Part shown: in pieces, positions 1 to 6,647 of the stretch | How the letters are laid out: each line of letters starts with the position of its first letter | Numbering within the stretch: position 1 is the first letter of the stretch | Source: Bacteroidales bacterium | GTDB taxonomy: Bacteria; Bacteroidota; Bacteroidia; Bacteroidales; JAOZMU01 | Assembly (NCBI GenBank): GCA_029934165.1 | Contig: JAOZMU010000196.1 | Span: 1-6,647, forward strand | Direction: 5' to 3' | DNA: 6,647 bases | Notes under the pieces: model-generated | Database searches by the model: none | What the model was told of the DNA's origin: nothing | What the model saw: the letters and a program-made list of their open reading frames with translations, nothing else | Position numbers and translations under genes: made by a program

Positions 1-204
1 ATGTAATGGCGAAGTCAGAAACTTGAGTTATTAATTATTAATTTTCCATTACTTAAAAAGTTTCATGAAAAATACATATTAGACTTTATAAGTTTTGTTG
101 CAAAAAGGTATGATTTTTCAAGTTTGAAAACCATTTCTGGATAGTTCTTTTTTATCAATTTATCCAATGTTTGCAGCAGTTCGAGCGATATTTTTTTTGC
201 AAAA
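1..204. other. AT-rich intergenic stretch, no supported gene
   Basis: This left edge holds no gene I can support. A 63-codon open frame on the minus strand (63-254) has no ribosome binding site, and its first part runs through the probable terminator hairpin at 205-277. Its C-terminal half (Leu/Lys-rich, around 70-190) looks mildly protein-like but is not recognisable. A 7-base inverted pair GTAATGG (3-9) and CCATTAC (46-52) encloses a very AT-rich segment and is too weak to call. No lspA-like signal-peptidase sequence is visible. Confidence 0.5.
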
Positions 205-277
205 ATAAACAAAAAAGCCCCGCACCAAAAATTGCAGCATAAAACTAAATGCATGTTAATTTTGGTAGGAGGTTTTT
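205..277 (-). terminator. Probable imperfect intrinsic terminator after the DksA-like gene
   Basis: Read on the minus strand, ACCAAAATT (266-258) pairs with AATTTTTGGT (233-224) with a single bulged base. The stem extends outward through CCTCCT against GCGGGG with one mismatch and two G-T wobbles, and an inner GCAT/ATGC pair sits in the loop. The 3' arm runs into CTTTTTTG. It begins about 32 bases after the stop codon of the DksA-like gene, where the end of the ileS-dksA transcript is expected. The A-run on the other side means it could also stop transcription on the plus strand. The stem is long but imperfect, so this is an inference from pairing by eye. Confidence 0.4.
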
Positions 278-308
278 ATGATAGCCTATAAAAGATATGA
301 AATAGTTA

Positions 309-692
309 TTACCTTTTTTTGCTTCTGTTTTTCTTCGCGTCGATGCTTAGTGTTGCGTGAGGAACTGCGCGAAGACGTTCTTTTGAAATCAAATTTCCTG
401 TTTCGCGACAGATGCCATACGTTTTATTTGCGACACGAACCAATGCAGCTTGCAGATGCTGAATGAATTGCGATTGTCGTTGTGCCAAACGTCCAGCTTC
501 TTCTTTGGATAAAACAGATGCTCCTTCTTCCATTATTTTAAAAGTCGGCGAAGTATCGGTTGTATCGTTTTCGTCTGATTGGTTGATGGCATTTTTCAGA
601 ATATTATAATTTTCTTTGGCTTTAGCCAATTTTTCAAGAATAATACCCTTAAACTCCTCTAATTCACCATCTACGTATCTTGTCTTTGCCAT
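309..692 (-). CDS. TraR/DksA-family transcription factor, degenerate zinc finger
   Basis: This is a 127-residue protein of the TraR/DksA family. Family members bind RNA polymerase through its secondary channel and modulate initiation, often together with ppGpp. The N-terminal half is predicted helical and charged (about residues 7-40 and 60-90), as expected for the coiled-coil arm. The signature YGICRETG (92-99) followed by KERLRAVPHATLSI (104-117) matches the family C-terminal module. Of the four canonical zinc ligands only Cys95 remains; the other positions read Thr98, Ser116 and Ala119. The DxxDxA tip motif of E. coli DksA is not evident. The tail is basic (KKNRSKKR). The ATG at 692 has AGGA six bases upstream. 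It lies 77 bases downstream of ileS with no good promoter between, so co-transcription is likely. The family call is firm; the exact role is not visible. Confidence 0.9.
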   Translation of the reverse strand: MAKTRYVDGELEEFKGIILEKLAKAKENYNILKNAINQSDENDTTDTSPTFKIMEEGASVLSKEEAGRLAQRQSQFIQHLQAALVRVANKTYGICRETGNLISKERLRAVPHATLSIDAKKNRSKKR

Positions 693-736
693 AATCCTAT
701 AATTTAGTATATTAAGTTTAGGTTCAAAAAAGTTGA

Positions 737-756
737 TGCTAATTCATTGATTAGCA
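737..756 (-). repeat. TGCTAAT-N6-ATTAGCA hairpin between ileS and the DksA-like gene
   Basis: A perfect 7-base-pair palindrome with a 6-base loop starts 14 bases past the ileS stop codon. On the minus strand it is followed four bases later by CTTTTTTG, so it could act as a weak or partial terminator, or as an mRNA processing or stability element that sets the ileS to dksA ratio. The stem has only two G-C pairs, so full termination is doubtful. An almost identical 18-base copy lies upstream of ileS at 4355-4372. Confidence 0.4.
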
Positions 757-769
757 GCATATTTTGTGT

Positions 770-3700
770 TTAAATTTTCTCTATTTTCATATATGTACAA
801 ACATCTTGGTCTAGCTCTACTTTTTTGATTCCATCGTTTTCTTGTAGCGTATCTACAAGATTAATATTTGTTGCTAATGTCTGATTACCAATATAATCGG
901 AATAGTTTTCGACTGCAACATTGATAAATTCATGTCGCTGAATGCTCAATTGAATTTTGTCTGTAACATCGAGCCCACTTTCTTTGCGCAAATTCTGGAT
1001 TCGGTTGACAAATTCGCGTGCAATTCCTTCTTGTTTAAGCTCTTCGGAAATATTGACATCTAAAGCAACTGTCAAAGCTCCATCGTTTGCGACCAACAAT
1101 CCTTCGATGTCTTCAGATGTTATTTCGACCTCTTTTAAAGCAATTTCGACTGTTTTGTCATCAATATTGAGCGAAACAGAGCCTTTTTGCTCAATTGCTA
1201 CAATATCAGATTGCTCGAAATTGGCAAATTTTGCTGCTATTTGCTTCATCATTTTACCATACTTTCGTCCGAGTAATTTAAAGCTTGGTTTTATTTTTTT
1301 AACCAAAATAGAAGTCGCATCGTCCAAAAATTCAATCTCTTTGACATTGATTTCTGACGTTATGATTTTTTCGATTTTTTCGATTTTTTCTTGCGTTTGG
1401 CTGTCCAAAACCGGAATAATAATTTTTTGTAACGGCTGACGTACTTTGATGCTTACTTTGCGACGTAAACCCAAAACCATAGACGAAATTCGTTGGGCAA
1501 TGTTCATCCTTTCTTCGAGCGGTTTGTTGATATGATTTTCGTCGAAAACAGGAAATTCGGAAAGGTGAACCGAGCTAACGTCAAAGCGTGTTGAAACGGA
1601 GTTCAAATCGTTGAACAACTGGTCTGCAAAGAATGGAGCGACAGGTGCAATTAGTTTTGAAATTGTCTCAAGACATTGATATAGAGTTTGATACGCAGCA
1701 ATTTTGTCTTCGGAATATTTGCCACCCCAAAAACGTTTGCGGTTTAGGCGTACATACCAATTACTCAGATTTTCAATCGTAAAATGCTGTATCAATCGTC
1801 CAACGCGAGTAGGCTCGTAGGATTCGTATGCTTGCTCAACATCTTTAACCAAAGTGTTTAGCAACGAAATTATCCATTGGTCAATTTCTGGGCGATTTTC
1901 AAACGGAACTAATTTTTCTTTATGCTCAAATCCATCGACATTTGCATATAATGCAAAAAATGAATAAGTATTAAATAGCGTTCCAAAAAACTTGCGTTTC
2001 ACCTCTTCGACACCGCTAATATCAAATTTCAGGTTGTCCCAAGGTTGCGAGTTCGTCATCATGTACCAACGTAGCGTATCCGCCCCGTGGTCTGCCATTG
2101 CTTGAAATGGCTCTACTGCATTGTCCCATCGTTTGGACATTTTCATTCCGTGCTTATCAAGAACTAACCCATTGGATATTATGTTCTTATAGGCAACCGA
2201 ATCGAAAAGCATCACAGACAAGGCGTGCAACGTGAAAAACCAACCGCGCGTTTGGTCAACGCCTTCTGCAATGAAATCTGCCGGAAACCATTTTTCAAAC
2301 AATTCTTTATTCTCGAAGGGGTAATGTAGTTGTGCATAAGGCATTGCGCCGGAATCGAACCAAACGTCAATCAAATCTGGCTCGCGTGTTAGTTTTTGTC
2401 CTGTTTCGGAAACAAGAAAAATATCATCGACAAATGGACGGTGCAAATCAAAAGACTCGTAATTTTCCTTACTATTATCGCCTTCGACAAAATTCTTTAA
2501 CGGGTTTTCTGTCATAAAGCCAGCCGCGATAGATTTTTCTATTTCGGCTTTCAATTCGGCAACAGACCCAATGCAAATGCGCTCCGTAGAATCTTCGCTA
2601 ATCCAGATTGGCAGCGGTGTTCCCCAGTATCGGGAACGCGACAAATTCCAATCGACCAAATTTTCTAACCATTGTCCAAATCGTCCGGTTCCTGTTTTTG
2701 CTGGTTTCCAGTTTATGGTTTTATTCAACTCAACCATTCGGTCTTTATACGCAGTGGTTTTTACAAACCATGAGTCCAGCGGATAATAAAGAATTGGCTT
2801 GTCGGTGCGCCAGCAGTGAGGATACGAGTGTTCGTATTTCTCGACCTTAAAACATTTTCCTTCTAATTTTAACTTAACAGCAATATCAACATCTACCGTT
2901 TGAGCGTCTTCGGCGATATTTTTATCGAAACTATTTTTTACGTAGCGGTGGCTAAATTCGCCTATTCCTTCAATAAATTTACCCTGTCGGTCAACAAGCG
3001 TAAGTGAGCCTAAGTTGTATTTTTGCCCAACACGAAAGTCATCTGCACCAAAACTTGGAGCAATGTGTACGATTCCTGTTCCGTCTTCGGTGGTAACAAA
3101 ATCGGCTACAATAACACGAAACGGATCGCCAGTTTCGGGCTGTTGGTATGGTAAAAGTTGTTCGTATCGTGTGTTTTCAAAATCTATACCTTTGTGAGTT
3201 CCAACAATTTGGTACGGAATTTTTTTATCTCCTTTTTTATAATCTTCAAGTTTTAATTCCGCATTTTTTGCCGGAAAAAAAGCATCGAAACGTTTTTTTG
3301 CCAAAACAACAGTTACAGGCTCACCAGTATATGGATTGAATGTTCTAACTTTCTGATAATCAATCTTTCCGCCTACCGCAAGACCAGTATTAGATAAAAG
3401 TGTCCAAGGCGTTGTTGTCCACGCCATAAAATGAACATCTTCAGTATCAACGCCTTCAAAAATAAATTCCGATTTTTCGTTACGCACCGTTTTAAAAAGC
3501 GCAACTGCCGTTGTGTCCTTCACGTCTTGATAGCAACCGGGCAAGTTCAACTCATGCGAACTTAAACCTGTTCCGGCAGCTGGCGAAAACGGCTGAATTG
3601 TGTATCCTTTGTATAGTAAATCTTTGTTATACAGCTCTCTAAGCAAATACCATAATGTTTCGATATAACAATTATCATAAGTAATATACGGATTATCCAT

Positions 3701-4135
3701 ATCAACCCAATAACCCATTTTGTCGGTTAAATCTTCCCAAATGTCTGTATATTTCATTACATCTGTTCGGCACGCTTGGTTATATTCCTCGACACTGATA
3801 TTTTTACCTATGTCTTCCTTCGTAATTCCCAAAGATTTTTCAACACCAAGCTCAACAGGCAAGCCGTGTGTGTCCCAGCCAGCTTTTCGCTCAACGATAA
3901 AACCTTTTTGTGTTTTATATCTACAAAAAATATCTTTTATAGCCCGCGCCATAACATGATGAATGCCAGGCTTTCCGTTTGCCGATGGTGGTCCTTCGTA
4001 AAAAATGTATGCCGGATTACCTTTTCGTGTTTCTATGCTTTTTTCGAATGTATTATTTTTTTTCCATTCTTGAAGTACGCTTTCGTTTAAGGCAGGTAAA
4101 TTTAGGCTTTTGTGTTCCGGAAATCTCGCGCTCAT
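770..4135 (-). CDS. ileS: Isoleucyl-tRNA synthetase (IleRS, type 2-like)
   Basis: This cytoplasmic class I aminoacyl-tRNA synthetase charges tRNA-Ile with isoleucine using ATP and edits mischarged valine. At 1121 residues it is full length. Seen in order are the catalytic entry YEGPPSANGKPGIHH (46-60), GWDTHGLPVE (86-95), the CP1 editing domain with WTTTPWTL (239-246) and GTGIVHIAPSFGADD (352-366), SYPHCWRTDKP (437-447), KMSKR (665-669), and a helical anticodon-binding region followed by a C-terminal extension. The C-terminal extension has no paired CxxC zinc module, which fits the eukaryote-like type 2 group rather than E. coli-type IleRS. The class I HIGH motif reads Gly57-Ile58-His59-His60, with its first and third positions exchanged. 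The ATG at 4135 gives the expected N-terminus. A Bacteroidota promoter lies about 125 bases upstream, and the DksA-like gene follows. A perfect triple 9-base repeat at 1364-1390 encodes (EKI)3. Confidence 0.98.
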   Translation of the reverse strand: MSARFPEHKSLNLPALNESVLQEWKKNNTFEKSIETRKGNPAYIFYEGPPSANGKPGIHHVMARAIKDIFCRYKTQKGFIVERKAGWDTHGLPVELGVEKSLGITKEDIGKNISVEEYNQACRTDVMKYTDIWEDLTDKMGYWVDMDNPYITYDNCYIETLWYLLRELYNKDLLYKGYTIQPFSPAAGTGLSSHELNLPGCYQDVKDTTAVALFKTVRNEKSEFIFEGVDTEDVHFMAWTTTPWTLLSNTGLAVGGKIDYQKVRTFNPYTGEPVTVVLAKKRFDAFFPAKNAELKLEDYKKGDKKIPYQIVGTHKGIDFENTRYEQLLPYQQPETGDPFRVIVADFVTTEDGTGIVHIAPSFGADDFRVGQKYNLGSLTLVDRQGKFIEGIGEFSHRYVKNSFDKNIAEDAQTVDVDIAVKLKLEGKCFKVEKYEHSYPHCWRTDKPILYYPLDSWFVKTTAYKDRMVELNKTINWKPAKTGTGRFGQWLENLVDWNLSRSRYWGTPLPIWISEDSTERICIGSVAELKAEIEKSIAAGFMTENPLKNFVEGDNSKENYESFDLHRPFVDDIFLVSETGQKLTREPDLIDVWFDSGAMPYAQLHYPFENKELFEKWFPADFIAEGVDQTRGWFFTLHALSVMLFDSVAYKNIISNGLVLDKHGMKMSKRWDNAVEPFQAMADHGADTLRWYMMTNSQPWDNLKFDISGVEEVKRKFFGTLFNTYSFFALYANVDGFEHKEKLVPFENRPEIDQWIISLLNTLVKDVEQAYESYEPTRVGRLIQHFTIENLSNWYVRLNRKRFWGGKYSEDKIAAYQTLYQCLETISKLIAPVAPFFADQLFNDLNSVSTRFDVSSVHLSEFPVFDENHINKPLEERMNIAQRISSMVLGLRRKVSIKVRQPLQKIIIPVLDSQTQEKIEKIEKIITSEINVKEIEFLDDATSILVKKIKPSFKLLGRKYGKMMKQIAAKFANFEQSDIVAIEQKGSVSLNIDDKTVEIALKEVEITSEDIEGLLVANDGALTVALDVNISEELKQEGIAREFVNRIQNLRKESGLDVTDKIQLSIQRHEFINVAVENYSDYIGNQTLATNINLVDTLQENDGIKKVELDQDVCTYMKIEKI

Positions 4136-4260
4136 TGTAGAATATTTTTTGCAATTAATAAATATTTGTTAATTATAACTATTTATTGGGGTTATAGTGT
4201 TAATTTTCAAGCCACTAAAAGCACTTGAATATAAAATTCCCAACTTTTGAATTTGATGTG

Positions 4261-4291
4261 CAAAGATAATTGTAAGTGTGTGAAAAACAAA
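4261..4291 (-). promoter_or_regulatory. Bacteroidota-type promoter of ileS
   Basis: On the minus strand the sequence reads TTTG (4291-4288), 19 bases, then TATCTTTG (4268-4261), followed by CA. This matches the established Bacteroidota primary-sigma consensus TTTG-N19-21-TAnnTTTG exactly in both elements and in spacing. Transcription would start near 4254, leaving an untranslated leader of roughly 120 bases before the ileS ATG. It probably drives the DksA-like gene as well. Confidence 0.72.
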
Positions 4292-4354
4292 TTTTTTAAT
4301 CGGAGCAATATTATTATTGTAACAAAAAGTCGGAAGAACTATTTAATAAAAATA

Positions 4355-4372
4355 CTAATTCTTTGATTAGCA
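4355..4372. repeat. Second CTAAT-N6-ATTAG palindromic motif, upstream of ileS
   Basis: CTAATTCTTTGATTAGCA here matches CTAATTCATTGATTAGCA at 739-756 in 17 of 18 bases, in the same orientation. It lies about 64 bases upstream of the -33 element of ileS. It could be half of a dispersed short palindromic family, an operator, or a chance match in AT-rich DNA. Confidence 0.4.
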
Positions 4373-4483
4373 AAACTTTAAATAAAATAGCGTGAATTAT
4401 GTAACTGTATAAATATCAGGCAATTAAAGAAACCTCATCTGACTTTTCAGTATTCAGAGTTTATTCACAAAAATCAATTCCTA

Positions 4484-4621
4484 TCAAAAAGAAATATTGG
4501 ATATGGTTTTTTTGGGCGGCTCGTGGGCTTTCCGCTTGTAGTTGCCTTGTGCCTTGCGGTTTCGGAATGGGTGTTTGGGGAGATTTATGAATATATCATA
4601 TTTCTTTTTCGGGCTTTTCAT
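4484..4621 (-). CDS. Possible 45-residue basic open frame within the inverted-repeat element
   Basis: An ATG at 4621 opens a frame of 45 codons ending at TGA (4484-4486). The product starts MKSPKKKYDIF and is very rich in Lys, Arg and Pro (middle part PFRNRKAQGNYKRKAHEPPKK), with no membrane segment or known motif. It runs through both inverted repeats. TATATTTG (4633-4626), a possible -7 element, sits directly before the ATG, but there is no -33 element or ribosome binding site. The frame may simply be an open reading of a repeat whose real function is structural. I do not recognise a family and think it more likely non-coding. Confidence 0.2.
   Translation of the reverse strand: MKSPKKKYDIFINLPKHPFRNRKAQGNYKRKAHEPPKKTISNISF
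4486..4609. repeat. GC-rich intergenic element with 17-bp terminal inverted repeats (MITE/REP-like)
   Basis: AAAAAGAAATAT-TG-GATAT (4486-4504) is the reverse complement of 4593-4609 over 17 bases, apart from a two-base TG insertion. The core (about 4512-4580) is much richer in G+C than the flanks. It contains CCGC (4532-4535) facing GCGG (4556-4559) and an immediate tandem repeat of TGCCTTG (4543-4556). The composition jump and inverted ends suggest a small non-autonomous mobile or REP-like repeat. The core resembles, from memory, dispersed intergenic repeats of Bacteroidota genomes. I see no target-site duplication or transposase, so mobility is inference. Confidence 0.5.
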
Positions 4622-4774
4622 GTCGCAAATATAGTTTCTAAAAGCAAAATCCTCATGTCTGTTTTTAGCCGTATTTTTACGTAAATATAATTAATTTTTA
4701 TGCTTATTTCACTCATGCTCAATCACAGATTTTTGGATTGTTTCTGTTTCCAGTTCTGTTGGGTGAAAAAACGA

Positions 4775-4802
4775 AAAACCCCGCCACTTCTGGCGGAGTT
4801 TT
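4775..4802 (-). terminator. Strong intrinsic terminator of the small membrane protein gene
   Basis: AAAACCCCGCCA (4775-4786) and TGGCGGAGTTTT (4791-4802) form a 12-base-pair stem with one C-A mismatch and a CTTC/GAAG loop. On the minus strand the stem is followed by further T-rich sequence (TTTTTCGTTTTTTC), giving a good U-tract. It lies 26 bases after the stop codon of the 77-residue gene. It would also work, less well, on the plus strand. Confidence 0.85.
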
Positions 4803-4828
4803 CTTTGAGATTGTGCCACATAAGCTAT

Positions 4829-5062
4829 TTATTGTGGCGATTGATTATATGCTTTAGTCAAACTAAATTTCCGTTTTGACTTACTGAGAATTTTAATTAA
4901 AATCCTGCTCATTCCAAACTTTTTCGGGTTTTTAAATGCTAAAAATAGATGAATCAAACCTATGGTAAGCCCAATCTTTGTGGTAAAATAAAATAGTATT
5001 AAAAGCAAGAATAATACAATTCTTACAAGCTCTATCCAAATATTGTTTTTTTTATTTATCAT
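4829..5062 (-). CDS. Small membrane protein of unknown function
   Basis: I do not recognise this 77-residue protein. It starts with a polar MINKKNN and has two hydrophobic segments (about residues 10-27 and 29-43), which would form a tight membrane hairpin. A strongly basic tail follows (about 44-70, with KNPKK and KSKRK), which by the positive-inside rule should stay in the cytoplasm. There is no signal peptidase site or lipobox. The ATG at 5062 has an AT-rich leader without a clear Shine-Dalgarno, which is usual in Bacteroidota. A strong terminator follows, supporting it as a real single-gene unit. It could also be a small inner-membrane or toxin-like peptide, but nothing visible decides that. 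Confidence 0.6.
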   Translation of the reverse strand: MINKKNNIWIELVRIVLFLLLILFYFTTKIGLTIGLIHLFLAFKNPKKFGMSRILIKILSKSKRKFSLTKAYNQSPQ

Positions 5063-5119
5063 AAGATTAAATTTAGCAACCTTCAGATTGCACCCAGTAT
5101 GCTATCATAACAGCAGCGG

Positions 5120-5127
5120 CAAATGTA
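5120..5127 (-). promoter_or_regulatory. Candidate -7 element for the small membrane protein gene
   Basis: TACATTTG on the minus strand matches the Bacteroidota -7 consensus TAnnTTTG and would start transcription about 50 bases before the ATG at 5062. No TTTG lies at the proper 19-21 base distance: the nearest ones are inside the CGTTGCAAA repeats at 13 and 26 bases. The promoter is therefore weak, activator-dependent or not real. Confidence 0.3.
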
Positions 5128-5135
5128 AAAATAAA

Positions 5136-5157
5136 CGTTGCAAATGAGCGTTGCAAA
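5136..5157. repeat. Direct repeat CGTTGCAAA x2, 13-base period
   Basis: CGTTGCAAA occurs at 5136-5144 and again at 5149-5157, separated by TGAG. Each copy contains the palindromic core TTGCAA. The pair lies just upstream of the candidate -7 element at 5120-5127, where an activator or repressor site might lie. Two copies alone do not prove an operator. Confidence 0.35.
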
Positions 5158-5214
5158 CCGTTAAGAATTTGTTAAAAAGAGTCAAAAACGCTTATGTGGT
5201 GTAAAAGAGGCGCA

Positions 5215-5275
5215 TAGTAGTGGCTGCCCAATCCGTAAATTCTGTTTTTTGGCAACCACAAGGGTTTGCTACTAC
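5215..5275. repeat. REP-like nested inverted repeat
   Basis: GTGGCTGCC (5220-5228) pairs with GGCAACCAC (5251-5259) in eight of nine positions. TAGTAG (5215-5220) faces CTACTA (5269-5274) outside it. The 3' half GGCAACCACAAGGG resembles a motif I recall from dispersed intergenic repeats in several bacterial groups. It sits between the peptidase terminator and the leader of the small membrane protein gene, in otherwise gene-free DNA (5063-5368). It could be a repeat relic or a structured RNA segment. Confidence 0.45.
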
Positions 5276-5313
5276 ATGAATTTTCGGTTATTTGTGTTCT
5301 CAGAATGCTTTGC

Positions 5314-5348
5314 AAAAAAGTCATGCTGCTAAATAGCCGCATGACTTT
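5314..5348 (-). terminator. Strong intrinsic terminator of the C13 peptidase gene
   Basis: AAAGTCATGC (5317-5326) and GCATGACTTT (5339-5348) form a perfect 10-base-pair stem, with an inner GC/GC pair in the loop. On the minus strand the stem leads directly into a run of six T (5319-5314). It begins 20 bases after the TAA of the sorting-domain frame, which supports that stop as the natural gene end. Confidence 0.88.
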
Positions 5349-5368
5349 AATTTCTTGATCTTTGGCTA

Positions 5369-5719
5369 CTATTTTGAAATTATTATTTTCTCAGAGTACT
5401 TTTTATTGCCTTTAGTGATTTGCAAGTAGTATATTCCAGTTTGAAAGCCACTAACATTTATTGAAAATTGCGTGGATTTGTGCGTTTTTTTATAAACGGT
5501 TAAATTGTATTGATTCATCAATGTTACAGTCAAATCTTCTTCTTTTGATGTTTTTTTATCAGAAATTTGCTCTTCTTGAAATTCTATATTGACAACATCT
5601 TTTGCAGGATTTGGGCTAACTTTTACTGGATTATTACCACCAGAACAATCAAAAGGAACTGTTTTTGTAACTTGCGCAGACGCACCACAAACGTTACTGG
5701 CAGTAACTCTTATGGTCAA
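5369..5719 (-). CDS. C-terminal part of the C13 peptidase: end of PKD-like domain plus T9SS sorting domain
   Basis: This frame continues the peptidase gene after a frameshift. It opens with LTIRVTASNVCGASAQVTK, the last strands of a PKD/Ig-like domain, followed by a short linker (FDCSGGNNP). The type IX secretion C-terminal sorting domain then runs from about residue 31 to 116: KVSPNPAKDVVNIEF, a central strand NLTVYKK, FQTGIYYLQI and a basic end EKIIISK. This domain directs the protein through the T9SS across the outer membrane and is normally removed on export. The only initiator here is a TTG at 5719 with no ribosome binding site, and the frame is open upstream to a TAA at 5735-5737 (adding CLYD, typical of a preceding strand). 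It is therefore unlikely to be an independent gene. Confidence 0.85.
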   Translation of the reverse strand: MTIRVTASNVCGASAQVTKTVPFDCSGGNNPVKVSPNPAKDVVNIEFQEEQISDKKTSKEEDLTVTLMNQYNLTVYKKTHKSTQFSINVSGFQTGIYYLQITKGNKKYSEKIIISK

Positions 5720-6647
5720 ATCATACAGACATCTTTACTGGTGCGCAACGTGATTTCTTTTGTTCCCTGACCGCTAAGAAGAGACCCACCGCCGATAGCC
5801 CAATTGTAATTCGTAGCTCCGATGGCATTTGCAAAAGCTTCTGCAAGTGAATTTGTACCAACGGATCTATGCCAAAAAGTTAGTTTTGTTCCGCGTGGCT
5901 TGCCAACCCAAACGTCTTTCCGGAAAGTTGCACCATTAATATTTGCCTCAACCCAACCTGCACCGCTTACCGTGCTATTTGCCGCTCTAACTTTGTAGTT
6001 TGCTGTTCCTTGACCGCTGACGTATGCTAAGTTGGGGCTGTGTGTCCATGTGATTGTAGAGCCAGATGGCGAATTATCCAAGCTATACGTTGTTCCCGAA
6101 GTACAAACAATATCTGAACCAGTAATATCAGGAATGATTCCGGTCATCGACATTAATTGTCCCACCGTGGATGGTATTGAAGAGTATTGCGGCGTTTCTG
6201 CCTGTGTATCTTGGTTTCTTGCATAAACAAAAGCTTCTCGCATTGAAACAAGACCATCGTCATTTGTATTTGCATTGACTATCGTTCCTTCTGGTGTTTC
6301 TCCAGCAATGGCAGAAATCCAATGATATGTAAACTCACTGTACATTCTATTAGGCATAGCATATGCTGATTCATTATAATCACATGAAGTAGAAATAACT
6401 CTATTATTTGCTTGTAAATCATCAATAAAGCCTCCACTAAAACATTGAACTAAGCACATATTTATTCTTTGTACATTAATTTTATTAACTTCTATAGCAA
6501 ATTCGTCGTCTCGCATACTTTCGCCCCATAAGTTAATATGGACATTCAAACCACCCTCGCTGCCACCATGATCGGTAGTATAAATAAAAAGATTATCATC
6601 ACTATTTAACGTATTTGACAGAGTGTTAAATACGTTTGTGATATTTG
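5716..6647 (-). CDS. Secreted C13-family (legumain-like) cysteine peptidase, 5' partial, frameshifted at its 3' end
   Basis: The visible 309 residues enter from the window edge and end early at TGA (5716-5718). A clan CD cysteine peptidase domain carries the catalytic His in YTTDHGGSEGG (His codon 6568-6570) and the catalytic Cys in VQCFSGGFIDDL (Cys codon 6442-6444), 42 residues later. It continues with NDDGLVSMREAFVYA and ETPQYSSIPS, typical of Bacteroidota members. Two Ig/PKD-like domains follow: one from IVCTSGTTYSLDN to WVGKP (about 6125-5898), the other from about 5890 and broken by the frameshift. There is no in-frame stop up to the window edge, so the TTG at 6549 is not the start; signal peptide and N-terminus lie outside. 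The likely role is proteolysis at the surface or outside the cell after T9SS export, with substrate unknown. Without the downstream frame the product would lack its sorting tail. Confidence 0.85.
   Translation of the reverse strand, partial: NITNVFNTLSNTLNSDDNLFIYTTDHGGSEGGLNVHINLWGESMRDDEFAIEVNKINVQRINMCLVQCFSGGFIDDLQANNRVISTSCDYNESAYAMPNRMYSEFTYHWISAIAGETPEGTIVNANTNDDGLVSMREAFVYARNQDTQAETPQYSSIPSTVGQLMSMTGIIPDITGSDIVCTSGTTYSLDNSPSGSTITWTHSPNLAYVSGQGTANYKVRAANSTVSGAGWVEANINGATFRKDVWVGKPRGTKLTFWHRSVGTNSLAEAFANAIGATNYNWAIGGGSLLSGQGTKEITLRTSKDVCMI
5719..5734 (-). other. One-base frameshift junction in the C13 peptidase gene
   Basis: The upstream frame reads TSKDVCMI and stops at 5716-5718. The next frame is open from 5734 and reads CLYDLTIRVTAS. 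Joining KDV to LYDLTIRV restores an uninterrupted PKD-like strand, so one base appears to be missing (a -1 shift). No slippery heptamer of the X-XXY-YYZ type and no long homopolymer occurs here, so programmed frameshifting is unlikely. A real mutation or a sequencing/assembly error remains. Confidence 0.8.

Larger units (their letters stand above)
4136..4828. other. 693-base intergenic region upstream of ileS
   Basis: No conventional gene is supported here. Moving away from ileS it holds an AT-rich leader of about 120 bases with no riboswitch or T-box that I can recognise, the ileS promoter (4261-4291), one CTAAT-N6-ATTAG copy (4355-4372), a GC-rich inverted-repeat element (4486-4609) overlapping a 45-codon open frame, a stretch (4622-4774) in which I see nothing definite, and the terminator of the next gene (4775-4802). 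I looked for tRNA cloverleaf signatures and found none. Confidence 0.6.

Overview
The window reads as a chromosomal stretch from a member of the Bacteroidota. The AT-rich intergenic DNA, a textbook Bacteroidota promoter (TTTG-N19-TATCTTTG) in front of ileS, a DksA-like protein of the Bacteroidota subtype and a type IX secretion (T9SS) C-terminal sorting domain all point the same way. All supported genes lie on the minus strand, so transcription runs from right to left. I cannot name the genus.

Right to left: (1) 6647-5369 holds most of a secreted clan CD (C13/legumain-like) cysteine peptidase with Ig/PKD-like domains and a T9SS sorting tail. It is cut by the window edge at its 5' end and interrupted by a one-base frameshift near 5719-5734. 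A strong intrinsic terminator (5314-5348) closes it. (2) 5313-5063 is intergenic, with a REP-like inverted structure (5215-5275) and a direct repeat of CGTTGCAAA. (3) 5062-4829 is a 77-residue membrane protein of unknown function with its own strong terminator (4775-4802). (4) 4828-4136 is a 693-base gap. It holds a GC-rich element bounded by near-perfect inverted repeats (4486-4609), one copy of a CTAAT-N6-ATTAG palindrome, and the ileS promoter. (5) 4135-770 is ileS, a full-length type 2-like isoleucyl-tRNA synthetase whose class I signature reads GIHH instead of HIGH. (6) A short gap with the second CTAAT-N6-ATTAG copy leads to (7) 692-309, a TraR/DksA-family protein that has lost three of the four zinc-finger cysteines. 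(8) 308-1 is non-coding as far as I can tell, with a probable imperfect terminator at 205-277.

ileS and the DksA-like gene are probably one transcription unit, a common Bacteroidota pairing that couples translation capacity and stringent-type transcription control. The usual third partner, lspA, does not follow here. The small membrane protein and the peptidase are separate units with their own terminators.

I see no CRISPR array, tRNA, rRNA, transposase or convincing new multi-gene system. The most informative signals are the swapped GIHH signature in IleRS (linked in published work to extreme mupirocin tolerance), the frameshifted T9SS peptidase, and the inverted-repeat-bounded intergenic element.
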